Of a DNA stretch of 64,000 nt, positions 23,258 through 34,412 are shown in pieces. The stretch covers positions 336,542-400,541 of the forward strand of contig NMRA01000421.1 of assembly GCA_002633005.1 (NCBI GenBank), read 5' to 3'. The stretch's first letter is position 1. Each line of letters begins with the position of its first letter. Made by a program: the position numbers and the translations under genes. The stretch is from Phoronis australis. Its lineage: Eukaryota > Phoronida > Phoronidae. A model generated the notes under the pieces. It was not told where the DNA came from. It made no database searches and saw nothing but the letters and a program-made list of their open reading frames with translations.

Positions 23258-23575
23258 CAGGGAGTACAGTACAGTGCAGTACAGCGCAAAACTAGTGGAT
23301 ACAGTGAGTGAAGTGTAGTAGGCAATTTCGATGTAATCCAGTTCGATGCAACATACAATACAGTACAATACAACACAGAACTGCATAGCACGTGCAGCAC
23401 AATGGAGAACTGTACATTCTAGTACAGTCCAATGTAGTACAGTACAGTACAGTACAGTACAGTACAGTACAGTACAGTACAGCTCAGTACACTACAACAC
23501 AATACACCCCAGTAAAGCACAATACACTACAGTACACTGTAATACAATACAATGTAATACATAAAGGTTATCCCA
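23258..23575. repeat. (AGTAC)n-type pentanucleotide satellite
   Basis: The unit 'agtac/acagt' recurs with substitutions and is purest at 23426-23480. Open frames crossing it (poly-Tyr/Ser/Thr/Val) are artefacts of the repeat. Confidence 0.92.
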
Positions 23576-24356
23576 CATAGTACATACTATTGCCCTGTCC
23601 TATCGAGAATTCCCCCAACTCGACCTTCAAGAAGGATATGGCAATAGTGTTTTTATGTAAGTTCAGCAAAATACACGGTGGTTCTAGTTGATGTATAGTA
23701 TTGTGTGTAGATCAGAGGCATCAAAGTCCATTATTTATACTCATTGTTTTAGCAAACTTCAAATTATGAGAAGGTTTGAAGTTGTTAATCTATTCTGCTC
23801 TACGATGTGTATTATTGAAGTTCACAGCGTTTAATAAAGGAAAGAGGTCGTTAATCTAAATATAATATTCTTTAATACCCAATGTTTGCTGAAATATCAT
23901 TTGGTGAAATACGCGTAATCTGATCAAACGATCCGTTTGACATTTAACCATCGTCTCCTTCTGACGTCCAAGCTGTCTGCTAACGTTGATTCAAACTCGT
24001 GCAAATCAAGGCGTGCAAGGAATTAGCGTAATATCAGTGCTCATGGACTTCTATATATGCTTATACAAGACTAATCATGCTAAATAGTGACTAACGTTAT
24101 TGCTAAGCTCTTTGCCCCTGTGTTAACTACGTTTGTTATTGACCCACTGAGGCTGCAGTCATTTCATGAAGCTTTCAGCGAGTTGAACACTAAACCACCG
24201 ACCTCACAATACTCAACTTGGATTCAGTTTCAAACAGAAGGAATTACATGCGCACCTGAATAATAACTAACGCCCATTCAATCAAAAAGTATTGTCATTT
24301 TAACCCATCTTTGAAATCAAATGCTGAAAATCTCCATGATAGCAAGTAGCAACATA

Positions 24357-25244
24357 TATTAAAGAAAACAACAATCATGGTTTTAAGTTGGCTTGACATG
24401 TTTCGGTGTCATTTATTCAAACACCATCATCAGAAGAGAATACAGTGGCCACCTAATAGACAGGGTATATCGCATTAACAACACTTGGGCTAGATTTGAT
24501 TCTAATATTAAAGAACTAACAACGAATTTGCAAAAGAATGGCTATCCCCTAGAATTAGTCAACAGGGTACCGAAAGCAAGACTCCAACGAACCCTGATGA
24601 TGTTCATCTTGTAGACAAAACTAAGTACAAGTACTTTAAAATACCATATGTTGGGTTTTATGCCAAGATTGCTCAACGAAAACTCAGCAAATTGGTGAAT
24701 GATTACTGAGTGAACTTTAGAGTTGTATTAACATTCAAGTCTCTAAAACTGTCGAATTTATTTAACACTAAGGACAAAATTCCTATGGATCCACGGTCCA
24801 GGGTAGTGTACAAATTTATCTGTGCTGGATGTGGCTCCAGTTACATTGGCGAAACTGTTCGCCATTTGAAAACCAGGCCCAAGGAACATCTAAATTCTGA
24901 CAGAATTTCACCTGTAAATATTCACCTACAGAGCTCCAATCATTGTTATCAGCAGTGCTCTTTCAATGACTTTGCAATAATAGACCAGGCAGTAACAACA
25001 AATGAGCTTAAAATTCGTGAGGCTCTACACATCAGTTGGTGCAAGCCCAATCTCAATAGGCAAATGGCACACCACAGGCTGTCATTGTTGGTCTAGTTCA
25101 TTGTCACTCCCTGTAACTGACTGTATCTGTGCTTCATTACTTGTTGCTAGTGGCCACTACATTCTCTTCTGATGATGGTGTTTGAATAAATGACACCGAA
25201 ACATGTCAAATCGACTTAAAACCATTGTTGTTTTCTTTAATAAA
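24357..25244 (+). mobile_element. Penelope-like element, internally deleted, with inverted terminal repeats
   Basis: About 95-bp inverted repeats (24357-24452 and 25150-25244) share 'gacatgtttcggtgtcattt' and 'caccatcatcagaagagaat'. Between them lie the end of a reverse transcriptase reading frame and a GIY-YIG endonuclease domain, the domain pairing that defines Penelope-like elements. Most of the RT is gone. It sits in a SYT15 intron, opposite to the gene. Confidence 0.85.
24440..25096 (+). pseudogene. Penelope-like RT C-terminus plus GIY-YIG endonuclease, frameshifted
   Basis: The first part (about 24440-24600) reads as the RT thumb end (IDRVYRINNTW, LQKNGYPLELV). The frame then shifts, with a TGA near 24708, before the endonuclease part. 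From about 24785 the frame gives SRVVYKF, CAGCGSSYIGET, a conserved Arg, EH, a downstream His/Phe block, and KIREAL with NRQ at the end, which are the GIY-YIG order of Tyr, Tyr, Arg, His, Glu and Asn. The CxxC before YIGET suits the zinc-finger linker of these elements. Truncation and frame breaks make it a dead copy. The endonuclease open frame ends at TAG (25094-25096). Confidence 0.85.
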
Positions 25245-25805
25245 TGCTGAAAAGCATTTTTGTTCCATAAGGAAAGATTTTTTTATGAGTAAAAAATTGT
25301 AGTGCAGTCGATCCAGTCCCATGAATATTCATAGGGAGGCAAAGAGGGTCATTGGCAGAAGGTGTCATCACAAAAAAGTGCCAGCTGGTTTCCACTGATT
25401 TCATCAGGGGCAGCCCCCCCCCCCCCCAAAGCAAATCCCTTATAAAATAGAACAAAATGTTTAGTGCCGATTGCCCGAAACGGAGCGGTTTTATTCAAAC
25501 TAGTAAACATTTCTGAACATATTTATAAATTCAGTAATATCGACCACACAGCAACACAAAAATGGGAGTTTTTCGTTCTCATGAAACTATACCTTTGAAT
25601 TTCGATCTCTTAATAACTTTCATTTGATTGGAATGTTGTAAAAAGTCCATGCCTATTAACTGTTCCCTGACTTGCTAGAATTACAATGCAGAGTTCATGG
25701 AGACGATGCATGGAGGGATTTTTCCCCCCACCACCCTTAACAGAACGGCTCGGGGTCCCCTGAAAAGTGTAAGTCCGTCATTGAGATTTTCGAAGAGATA
25801 CATAC

Positions 25806-25937
25806 TTTTATACAGTTCCGGCTTGAGTTCTCCAATAGTTTCCATGCTGTGAGTGTCAGAATGTCTCCGGTGAGCTATGTATCCGACGCTCAGTCTCTTG
25901 TCCGACGGCATGCGGGGTGGCAGACTTCCTTTTCTCT
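25806..25937 (-). CDS. SYT15: SYT15-like linker exon
   Basis: Follows GTTCCAG and completes a phase-1 codon from the upstream exon (G+AG); it ends AAAA|GTATGT at phase 1. It encodes a polar linker containing RKGSLPPR and YIAHRRHSDTHS, then GELKPELYK. The last block is the x-(L/I)-x-PELYK sequence found just before C2A in synaptotagmins, including SYT15 (NPELYK). Splice phases on its upstream side agree exactly. Confidence 0.85.
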
Positions 25938-25957
25938 CTGGAACATTAACTTAATTA

Positions 25958-27400
25958 TTACATTTTCTTGAAAATTTTCTCTCGACCGTTCACGTCAGAC
26001 CTATCGATAGACCATTTATTGCGATAGCAACAACTGGTGACTTCCGTTGGCAAAAAGGTCCGAGCACTCTCCATGGGAGGAACAACGGTCGAAACATATT
26101 TCAATTTCGTGCCCAGTTTTCCCGTAATTAACAATTTCGCGTTTGCACCATCCCTCAGGGGGATGAATACTTCTGGCAGTGGGTTCCACATCAAATTATC
26201 TTTCGTGTATTGAGGCAACAGGTGAACGGTGAAAACCATTTTCACAATAACTTTCTTAACGCACTGCCATTTTTATTGTAGTTCGTGCTTCAGGTCAAAT
26301 TACCTAAACTGTCAGTATGAGTAGATTTACCGTATTCGAGAAACTGAACGTGAACAGTGCATTAACTTCATGCCATAGCGCGTCCTGTTTAAAAATGTCA
26401 TTCACGAAATTTATGCTTCACGAGTGCACCGAATACAACATTGAAACTGTCCTACGCAAATAATGCACTGAATACAACATTGAAACTGTCCTACGCAAAT
26501 AATAATTCTGGGCTGCCTTTAATATGGCAACTTTTTGCAAGTTTGACGAGGATACGCAAGGAGGTGTCCACATCCGTTACCTGTGGAGCACTTCATCTCC
26601 AGGTTTTCATCTCGACATTAATTTGCGTAATCGAACGCACCCCCGAGAGTTTCAGTGGCTTTTCAACGACCAGTTCTCGCTCGTCGCATAAAGTTCGGCA
26701 CAGGCAAATAAGGTATGGATTGAGGAAATTAGCGTTCGAGTTTGTTGGATAATGATGAAGTTCATGGCTAGCACTTGACTTGAAAAAGAGTTAGGTGCGA
26801 CATAATATCGTACATTTTGGTTTCACGACATGTTACACTAAGCTGCCTCTCAGTGGATTAATTTCCTCAGAAATGTATTTCTGTTTATCTCCACGATACA
26901 ATCTGTGCGTTTTTGTTTTCCAAAAGTCGGCTTTGAAAAACTGTTACACTAACCACATTACACGAAATTCTTGTCAGATCAGATGACACTCATTCTGCTT
27001 AGAATGTTTTTTTCTTAAACATAAAGATATTTTAATAAAAACAAGTTTAAGTTTCAGGAATTCGCAAACAAGACGTTACGCAGTACGTTCTCACTTGAAT
27101 ATTGGTTTTAAAATGAGATTAACGCGGATGCAAAAACTAGTAAGTAGCTCTTAAATTTGAGGAATCTCGTTGACGGGTGTAACAGTTAGAAAAAGAAAGG
27201 CACTGAAAACTAAAAGATTTCCTCAGTTTCGATGCTCGCCAAGAGACCTCGCACACATTCTTTCGCAGAGACATCAAGGGCAACCAGCTTCTCTCCCCCA
27301 CAAACCGCACCTGTGTTTTCACGTACAGCTCGTAATGAAACAAATTTGGGGTTCACAAGAAAAGAAATGTGTTTATAAGAGATTATTCGCGAGAACTGCA
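25958..27400 (-). other. Unassigned coding-like segments in the SYT15 linker intron
   Basis: Three - strand stretches look protein-like but could not be joined. One (25958-26245) is open for 95 codons. A second (about 26590-26720) includes ELVVEKPLKLSGVRS and INVEMKTW before TGA. The third (27210-27345) includes ELYVKTQVRFVGERSW. The third loosely resembles the LYVK...GGEK part of the SYT15 C2B exon, and the second the strands of an arrestin-like fold, but neither is convincing. No consistent splice chain was found. They may be relics of another gene or chance. Confidence 0.25.
26425..26502. repeat. 39-bp perfect tandem duplication
   Basis: A unit beginning 'tgcaccgaatacaac' and ending 'cctacgcaaataa' occurs twice head to tail with one C/T difference, so the duplication is recent. 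Confidence 0.95.
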
Positions 27401-28770
27401 GTGCGGTTCGGGAAGTAGGAAGCCAGGTTATTCCTGTCACTGTTTCCTCTCTGGTTACAATTAGATTCATACGCTAAGTCAATATGTAAAGCAAATTCGG
27501 ACAAACTTGCTTTAAACCTTGGAGTTGTTAGGAGACGGTAACCCTGTGACCGTCATGGGACTTCCAGTTGAAGGCAAAGTTGTTTTATATTTTTTAGAGC
27601 CGATCTCAAACACCCATAAGTATAAGTTTTGGCCAAAAATGCTGTAATGAATAATGAATTAACAGCAGACCATTAGAGTGATAAAAGTAAAAACACGTGA
27701 AATATTGATTTTATTATATTCTCAAATTTTCCAGATCATTGCTCCACGATTGACATTAATGAACGCTAACACGCGTGGCCACATCGTTAGCGATAACGAT
27801 TAATCGGGGCTCACAGTAGCTCAAAATTCACTTCATTCCAGTCACCGCTAGGAGCCAGATAAGTGATTAGCTCGCCTACAGATTGATAGTGTGTTAGTAA
27901 AAAGTGTGAATTTCTTAGCAATCGATAGCACTCACTTGCTAATTCGTAGTCACTTGTCGAACTTGACAACAAATTACACGAATAAAGTGTGAATATTGCA
28001 ATTTATAACAGAAGTCATATCGCGCTACTTTCAATAACACAAAAGCTGGCCTTTAATGTAGAGCGGAAATAGAAGAGGTCGTTTGCTAAAGGATAAACTT
28101 GAAATTGCTTACATTGTAAATTATGACAGTTAGTTATGGAACTGGGAAATCTAAATGACAAAGTTCTATCACAGCTTACAATCTACTGGGCTCTGGGCGG
28201 CATGAGAATTTGTCTCCCTACATGTGAACTAAGGCCAGTATAATTAAGGTAACTGAACAGCTGAAACAAGCCTTTGAATGAGACCATTTTAGCACTAAAT
28301 AGCACCCTAGGTCATCAAATTAAAATGCCATTTTTGACAAATTCCTCTTCCTCCTTCGACCCTTATCCGACTCGTATACACAGCACGGACACCCATTCCA
28401 ATGATTAGAAATCCAAATTTTGAACAAAACAAGATTTTCTTGAGACATGATTGTAGTGTGTATTCAACGAAAAAAAAAAAGGTAACTTGCGTATTCCCCG
28501 TTCCACTTTCCATGAAACTTATCGCTCAACAGTTTGTTTTAGAATTCTTGCATACGTTTACTTACAGTGCAAGTTCTGTATACAAACCCTATAAAAAGCG
28601 ACGCTGTATAAACTGAAAAACAGCCCACGGACAGCATCGGTCACACGCGAAACTTGGTAGCCTGCACGTACAGTATAGCCAATACAACGAATATTAAACG
28701 TTTGAACATCTCTCTCATTATTAGCCAGGGCATCACTAAATGCTAGAATACTGTTAATGCCTCTACTCAC

Positions 28771-29014
28771 CGTGAACAGACTGTAAGGAGTCTATATCCG
28801 AGTATACACTTAAACAATCGCTGTCTTTCCTTGGAACATAAAAATCCACGTCCGATGTAATACTGTGTGATCGCAGCTGACAGTCTTTTGTCGGAGCTGG
28901 AGTTACATATAGGCTGGGTCTCTTCTGGTATAATGTTTCCTTTTCGTCTGTATCATCTTTACGACGATAGCACGACCAGCAGCAGACATATAACTTCGCA
29001 ATGACGGACTGCAT
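28771..29014 (-). CDS. SYT15: SYT15-like N-terminal exon
   Basis: Encodes about 81 residues beginning M-Q-S-V-I-A-K-L-Y-V, then a cysteine cluster C-C-W-S-C followed by Y-R-R-K, then a polar Ser/Asp-rich linker (LYVTPAPTKD, DFYVPRKD). It ends CACG|GTGAGTAG at phase 1, agreeing with the linker exon. The Cys-rich, basic-flanked start resembles the membrane-proximal palmitoylation region of SYT15. An in-frame TAA lies three codons upstream of the ATG, so either this Met is the start and the protein lacks a full transmembrane helix, or the exon really begins at the ATGCAG acceptor-like site and a transmembrane exon lies upstream. Confidence 0.72.
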
Positions 29015-29049
29015 GACTTATCTGTGCGACCTCCGGCATCGGTTGTAAC

Positions 29050-29115
29050 TTTCACACAATTCACTTAGTTGGCCAACCAATGGTAGAGCCGCGAACGTTT
29101 ATTGGAGATTTCGCT
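29050..29115 (-). promoter_or_regulatory. Possible SYT15 promoter with CCAAT boxes
   Basis: CCAAT occurs on + near 29076 and ATTGG on + near 29101 (CCAAT on -), about 60-90 nt upstream of the candidate start codon. No TATA box is evident. Supportive only if the N-terminal exon is exon 1. Confidence 0.25.
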
Positions 29116-31602
29116 AGGTTACAGGGTGTCTCGAAACAACATTTCACAGCGCTGCAAAACAAAAATGTCACGTTTCATCTCAATAAATATGCTCCATGTA
29201 CAACTTTATTTTCTAAAACCTGCAACTAACACCGTGACCCTAGTCTAAATAATTAGCAAAACTATAGCAAAACGTGATTTCTGATAGAAACAAGTCAGGA
29301 GACGGCCTTGGCGTCCATCTCCATGGTAACAATGGGTGCCAATTTGCACAGAAGAAAATCAACTGACAGTTTTCATTTATCTATATTTTATATACATGCA
29401 ATGACTACAAACAAAAAGATAAATCAAAAGGTTCACATTTCGCCACCACACGTTACAGAACAAAATTTCAAAAAATTCCCCGTACCCCCAGAGTTGCTAC
29501 GTGCAATACTCTCATTCCGCTCAACTAAACCCCTTCTTCAAGCATTTTCTGTCCCGGATACTAACTAACAATTTACAGGGGAAAATTACCGAAATTGTTT
29601 TAATTATCGCCAAGAGTTACAAATTCGATGTTTTGGGTTTTAAAATAACGTAAAACTAACGTTCATCTGCGGCAACACTTTAGGGAGGCTTCCGGGTCCA
29701 TTCAAGGTTAGTCGCGCTTGCTGGTTCAGGAGATTTCATCAAGAGTTTTCAAAATTTCTAAATACATTTTTGGGTTAAAGGATTTGAAGACTCCTATTAG
29801 TCTAGTTACACTTGGCATCGGCTACTTGAAGGGTAAAACATGGTTTTGTGTTATTTCAAAGAGACATGACAGACTAACTAAAACGTAAATTATAAATAAG
29901 GTTTTCAACCACAAAAGCACGCCAACTCTACTTTCCATTACATATTAGAAAGAAAACAACTTCCGTTCCCTAAAAAGCAATCCGTACTGTACAAAGATAA
30001 ACGAAAGCCATCGATTTTGACAGGGTCAGCTCCTCAAAAACATGTGGAAGTTTATATCAATCCCAGGTCTCTCCACTCCTTTAGACAGTTTAATTTTAAA
30101 CTCTAATCGTGGCCAGGAAACTTGGAGCACAGTGATTGAGATTACCGGTCAATTTCACGATTTTCATGTTTATGCCAGCGGAGATAATTGGGAATTTAAA
30201 GTACAAATTAAGTTTCCATTTAATTTATGAGTAGATAATTATCCAATGTCGGCATGAATGCAGAAACGAAAACCGACGCAGGCAGGACTAACTAGTTTCC
30301 AACACTTGCATGGTAGGCCCACTGTTGCGTTTTCTAATAAAAGCTGATAATTAATTTTATGCAATGAATAACGCTGCTGGACAGAATTATACGTCTTTGC
30401 GGATGAAACTGTTTATTTTCCAGAACTAGGCGCGTGTACCGTAAACATAATGATGTGTTTGGCATTAACTGCTCCCAGACACCAAAGATAAACGACAAAA
30501 TCTGTGTGGGATTGTGTTGGTGAATGAGAAATACCTCTGTCACCACGGACAATAGATCGGTACAGTTTATCTGATAAATGTTCGCAAAACTGTAAATTAA
30601 TAGTAATTAAAGTTCTTCGCCACGCTGACGCTTCTAAGCATGATTTTATGGCTGAGGTTGTGACAACAGTGAAGCTGTGATATGAGATGATTCAGAAAAA
30701 TTCAATGATAAATTTATTACCCAAATAAAACCTTTGTAGATAATTCCGCGTCCAACATTTGAAGACAAAACAATGTGTAAACGGAACGGAATGCCAAATG
30801 CTTTCTACCGTTCAATTGTAAACTTGTGTTGTGTTCCTTTGTTTTAATAACTTGAAGCAGTTGAATAAATTAATAACTAAACAATTTCAAAAGTGACCAA
30901 TCAAGTATTCACTTACAGCAGTATGTAGCTACTTCATGAACTCTCTAATTTTAAAATAGATTTAATCCGTATTCTTTTTAAACCTTTAATTTAGCAAAAC
31001 AATCCTTAAGAATATAGATTCATGCCGAGGTAGATATATGGCTAGAGGACGACTAAATAATTTAAACTATCTCTCGATATAAAACACACAGGCTTAAAAG
31101 GATACAAAACTATTTCATTAAGATAATGGTGTGCGCAGTACGACAATCCCGTGGAAGGGGGCTGTGTAACAATTTAAAGTTGTATTTTCTTTCCTTAACA
31201 GTATGTAAATTTACGATGGTTCACCGAAGTATGTTTTGCAAACATAATGTTGACACATTAATGATGTCTTGCGCAATATAATAATTGTGGGAAACTTTCA
31301 GCTGTCAAATTGTAGTCAAGTAATTACCTGTACTTGTCTGAATAACTGCCCAAGATTGCTGTTCATGAATTTGTAATTTTAAAGTCTGCCCGAGGTGAAT
31401 ATGTGACACAGTTGGGACACCATCATGATAATAATTTACGTACTAAGTATTCAGTTGGCCTGGTAATTCCGTCATTTTCTTTTGTTTTTTATGAATCACT
31501 TTGTTTAATCCAAAACCCCTTATATCTTGGTGGTAATTACCAGCCCAAAATGCAGTGCCTAATCTATTTCATGACATTATTAGTCTGGATTACCCGGCGT
31601 CT
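29116..31602. other. Intergenic or upstream SYT15 intron, no gene recognised
   Basis: AT-rich DNA without a recognisable coding exon. At 29123 'cagggtgtctcgaaac' resembles a Tc/mariner-type terminal repeat, and a similar 'cagggtgtcccaaaac' lies at 23028. An upstream transmembrane exon of SYT15 was looked for on the - strand and not found. Confidence 0.5.
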
Positions 31603-32601
31603 TATCCACTATTTTAATACTCATGTCCCATCCACATTTTATCCATTAGTTTATATTTGATATTGCTGCATGATGCCTGACTAAGAAGCCACCTGATTTG
31701 TGATGTCACGCTGTGATCAATCACCGGGATCCGGGGTCTAATATTTTTAATCCAAATAAAACTTTTTGAAATTTCTTATTCTTCTTTTGTGCGAACTCAA
31801 GATACGTGTCTATCATTCTAAGCGCGCGTACGTAATGGCTTGCGTAAATAACAGTCTAATTGTATTTTGCGCTTGATGACACCCGCAGTAACACTTATAG
31901 TTCGAATCTAAAATGGAATTTTGAATTTCTACTGGAAATCTCGATGTTTTACTGGAGTTTGTTACTCGAATCTACGGGTTATCTAATACAAATTTGGACT
32001 AACAATCATTTGCATCAACCATAATGCAAAGGGATAATTTACATGCGAGGGAATCAGAGAAAATGAAGCGCATTTATCAAAATGGAAAATGGTGGCATGA
32101 CATTTCTTTTGATGCCCGATATGACATGCTTTTTTAGTCTGAAAATGCCACATGTGGTAACATGGAAGATAACTCTGACCACATATCAGTAAGATAATGC
32201 TAGAATTGGCTGAAGGAATAGCTGAGTTTGATTGTAGTGTTTGCCAAGAAATGAAAATCCGTGGTAGTTTTTTGGCCAGTTAGGAAATCTCCAACTCTAC
32301 AGCGGTGGGCCAGGAATTTAAAAAATGTGCGATGGGGTCGCGGGGGTGAGATGGTGACAGAAGTTGGAAAAACACGATGAGCCACCGAAAGAAACAACAT
32401 CGATAGAAACTGGTCCGGACGCTTCGGTCATTTGCAGTAAAATTGTTTGAAGTAAGAGTGCATGCGGTGTGGTTGGAAATAAGGTTCCGCGGCAATGGCT
32501 TTATGTGTGTCTAGTGTCCAGTGTGCGGAAAGCGTGCGCGCCAACGATAGATTTCCACGACCCTGTATGTTCTATGAGCTTCAAAGCTGATGTGGGGCAA
32601 T

Positions 32602-32732
32602 CAGTGCTGTAGAGTGGCGTAGGCGCACGTAGGCGGAGCCAACCACCTTTTGGCATTAGGACGTAAGTTACGCTGAGTGATACGTTGGGCTTTGTGCGCC
32701 TTCTAGCCTCTAATTTTACCACTTCAGCACTG
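32602..32732 (+). mobile_element. hAT-type MITE, copy 2, with 8-bp target duplication
   Basis: Starts CAGTGCTGTAGAGTGG and ends CCACTTCAGCACTG; flanked by GGGGCAAT on both sides (32594-32601, 32733-32740). Same family as the element at 10651. Confidence 0.85.
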
Positions 32733-32974
32733 GGGGCAATGCAACAGACAAAGAGCGTATTGTTTAAACGGATATAAAACCTGTGTGCTCACCTTATTCC
32801 TTACTCAAGTTAGAAATGATTTCTACTAGGCTTGAGATGAACACGCAAGCATCTCGTTATTGCTTCTTATCAGCTTCATTGTTTGCGAAGAATTGTTTTA
32901 ACACCGTAACATAACGTTTATAGCGGGTTTAATAGTCATGGTCGAACACTGCCACCTTTCGGGGATACTTACAC

Positions 32975-32975
32975 N
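32975..32975. other. Single-N join
   Basis: A lone N exactly between the two copies of the 1.4-kb duplication. Confidence 0.95.
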
Positions 32976-33984
32976 TATCCACTATTTTAATACTCATGTC
33001 CCATCCACATTTTATCCATTAGTTTATATTTGATATTGCTGCATGATGCCAGACTAAGAAGCCAGCTGATTTGTGATGTCACGCTGTGATCAATCACCGG
33101 GATCCGGGGTCTAATATTTTTAGTCCAAATAAAACTTTTTGAAATTTCTTATTCTTCTTTTGTGCGAACTCAAGATACGTGTCTATCATTCTAAGCGCGC
33201 GTACGTAATGGCTTGCGTAAATAACAGTCTAATTATATTTTGCGCTTGGTGACACCCGCAATAACACTTATAGTTCGAATCTAAAATGGAATTTTGAATT
33301 TCTACTGGAAATCTCGATTTTTTATTGGAGTTTGTTGCTCGAGTCTAGGGGTCATCTAATGCAAAATTGGACTAAAAATCATTTGCATCAACCATAATGC
33401 AAAGGGATAATTTACATGTGAGGGAATCAGAGAAAATGAAGCGCATTTATCAAAATGGAAAATGGTGGCATGACATTTCTTTTGATGCCCGATATGACAT
33501 GCTTTTTTAGTCTGAAAATGCCACATGTGGTAACATGGAAGATAACTCTGACCACATATCAGTACATGTAAGATAATGCTAGAATTGGCTGAAGGAATAG
33601 ATAGCTGAGTGTGATTGTAGTGTTTGCCAAGAAATGAAAATCCGTGGTAGCTTTTTGGCCAGTTAGGATATCTCCAACTCTAGAGCGGTGGGCCAGGAAT
33701 TTATAAAATGTGCGATGGGGTCGCGGGGGTGAGATGGTGACAGAAGTTGGAAAAACACGATGAGCCACCGAAAGAAACAACATCGATAGAAACTGGTCCG
33801 GACGTTTCGGTCTCTTGCAGTAAAATTGTTTGAAGTAAAAGTGCATGCGGTGTGGTTGGAAATAAGGTTCCGCGGCACTGGCTTTATGTATGTCTAGTGT
33901 CCAGTGTGCGGAAAGCGTGCGCGCCTACGATAGATTTCCACGACCCTGTATGTTCTATGAGCTTCAAAGCTGATGTGGGGCAAT

Positions 33985-34124
33985 CAGTGCTGTAGAGTGG
34001 CGTAGGCGCACGTAGGCGGAGCCAACCACCTTTTGGCATTAGGACGTAAGTTACGCTGAGTGCTCATGGTGATACGTTGGGCTTTGTGCGCCTTCTAGCC
34101 TCTAATTTTACCACTTCAGCACTG
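33985..34124 (+). mobile_element. hAT-type MITE, copy 3 (duplicate of copy 2)
   Basis: Same insertion as the copy at 32602, with identical GGGGCAAT flanks (33977-33984, 34125-34132), but carrying 9 extra bases ('gctcatggt'). The shared target site shows it is the same insertion on a second allele or duplicate. Confidence 0.85.
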
Positions 34125-34412
34125 GGGGCAATGCAACAGACACAGAGCGTATTTTTTAAACGGATATAAAACCTGTGCTTTTTGTCAAAACGCGTAGTTC
34201 GACCACTTTCCGCTTTAAGATAGGTCTCACCTTATTCCTTACTCAAGTTAGAAATGATTTCTACTAGGCTTGAGATGAACACGCAAGCATCTCGTTATTG
34301 CTTCTTATCAACTTCATTGTTTGCGAAGAATTGTTTTAACACCGTAACATAACGTTTATAGCGGGTTTAATAGTCATGGTCGAACACTGCCACCTTTCGG
34401 GGATACTTACAC

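Larger units (their letters stand above)
31603..34412. repeat. 1.4-kb tandem duplication joined at a single N (probable haplotype duplication)
   Basis: Copy 1 is 31603-32974 and copy 2 is 32976-34412, separated by one N. They match throughout, with scattered substitutions, a 9-bp indel inside the embedded MITE and a roughly 46-bp indel near 34180. The break coincides exactly with the N. Two alleles placed in tandem by the assembler explain this best. No gene was seen in either copy. Confidence 0.88.

Noticed and set aside
23346-23580. Tyr/Ser/Thr-rich open frames
   Set aside because: They are translations of the pentanucleotide satellite and exist in several frames at once.
31403-31660. 85-codon + frame
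   Set aside because: AT-rich, no similarity, and it runs into the duplicated non-coding block.
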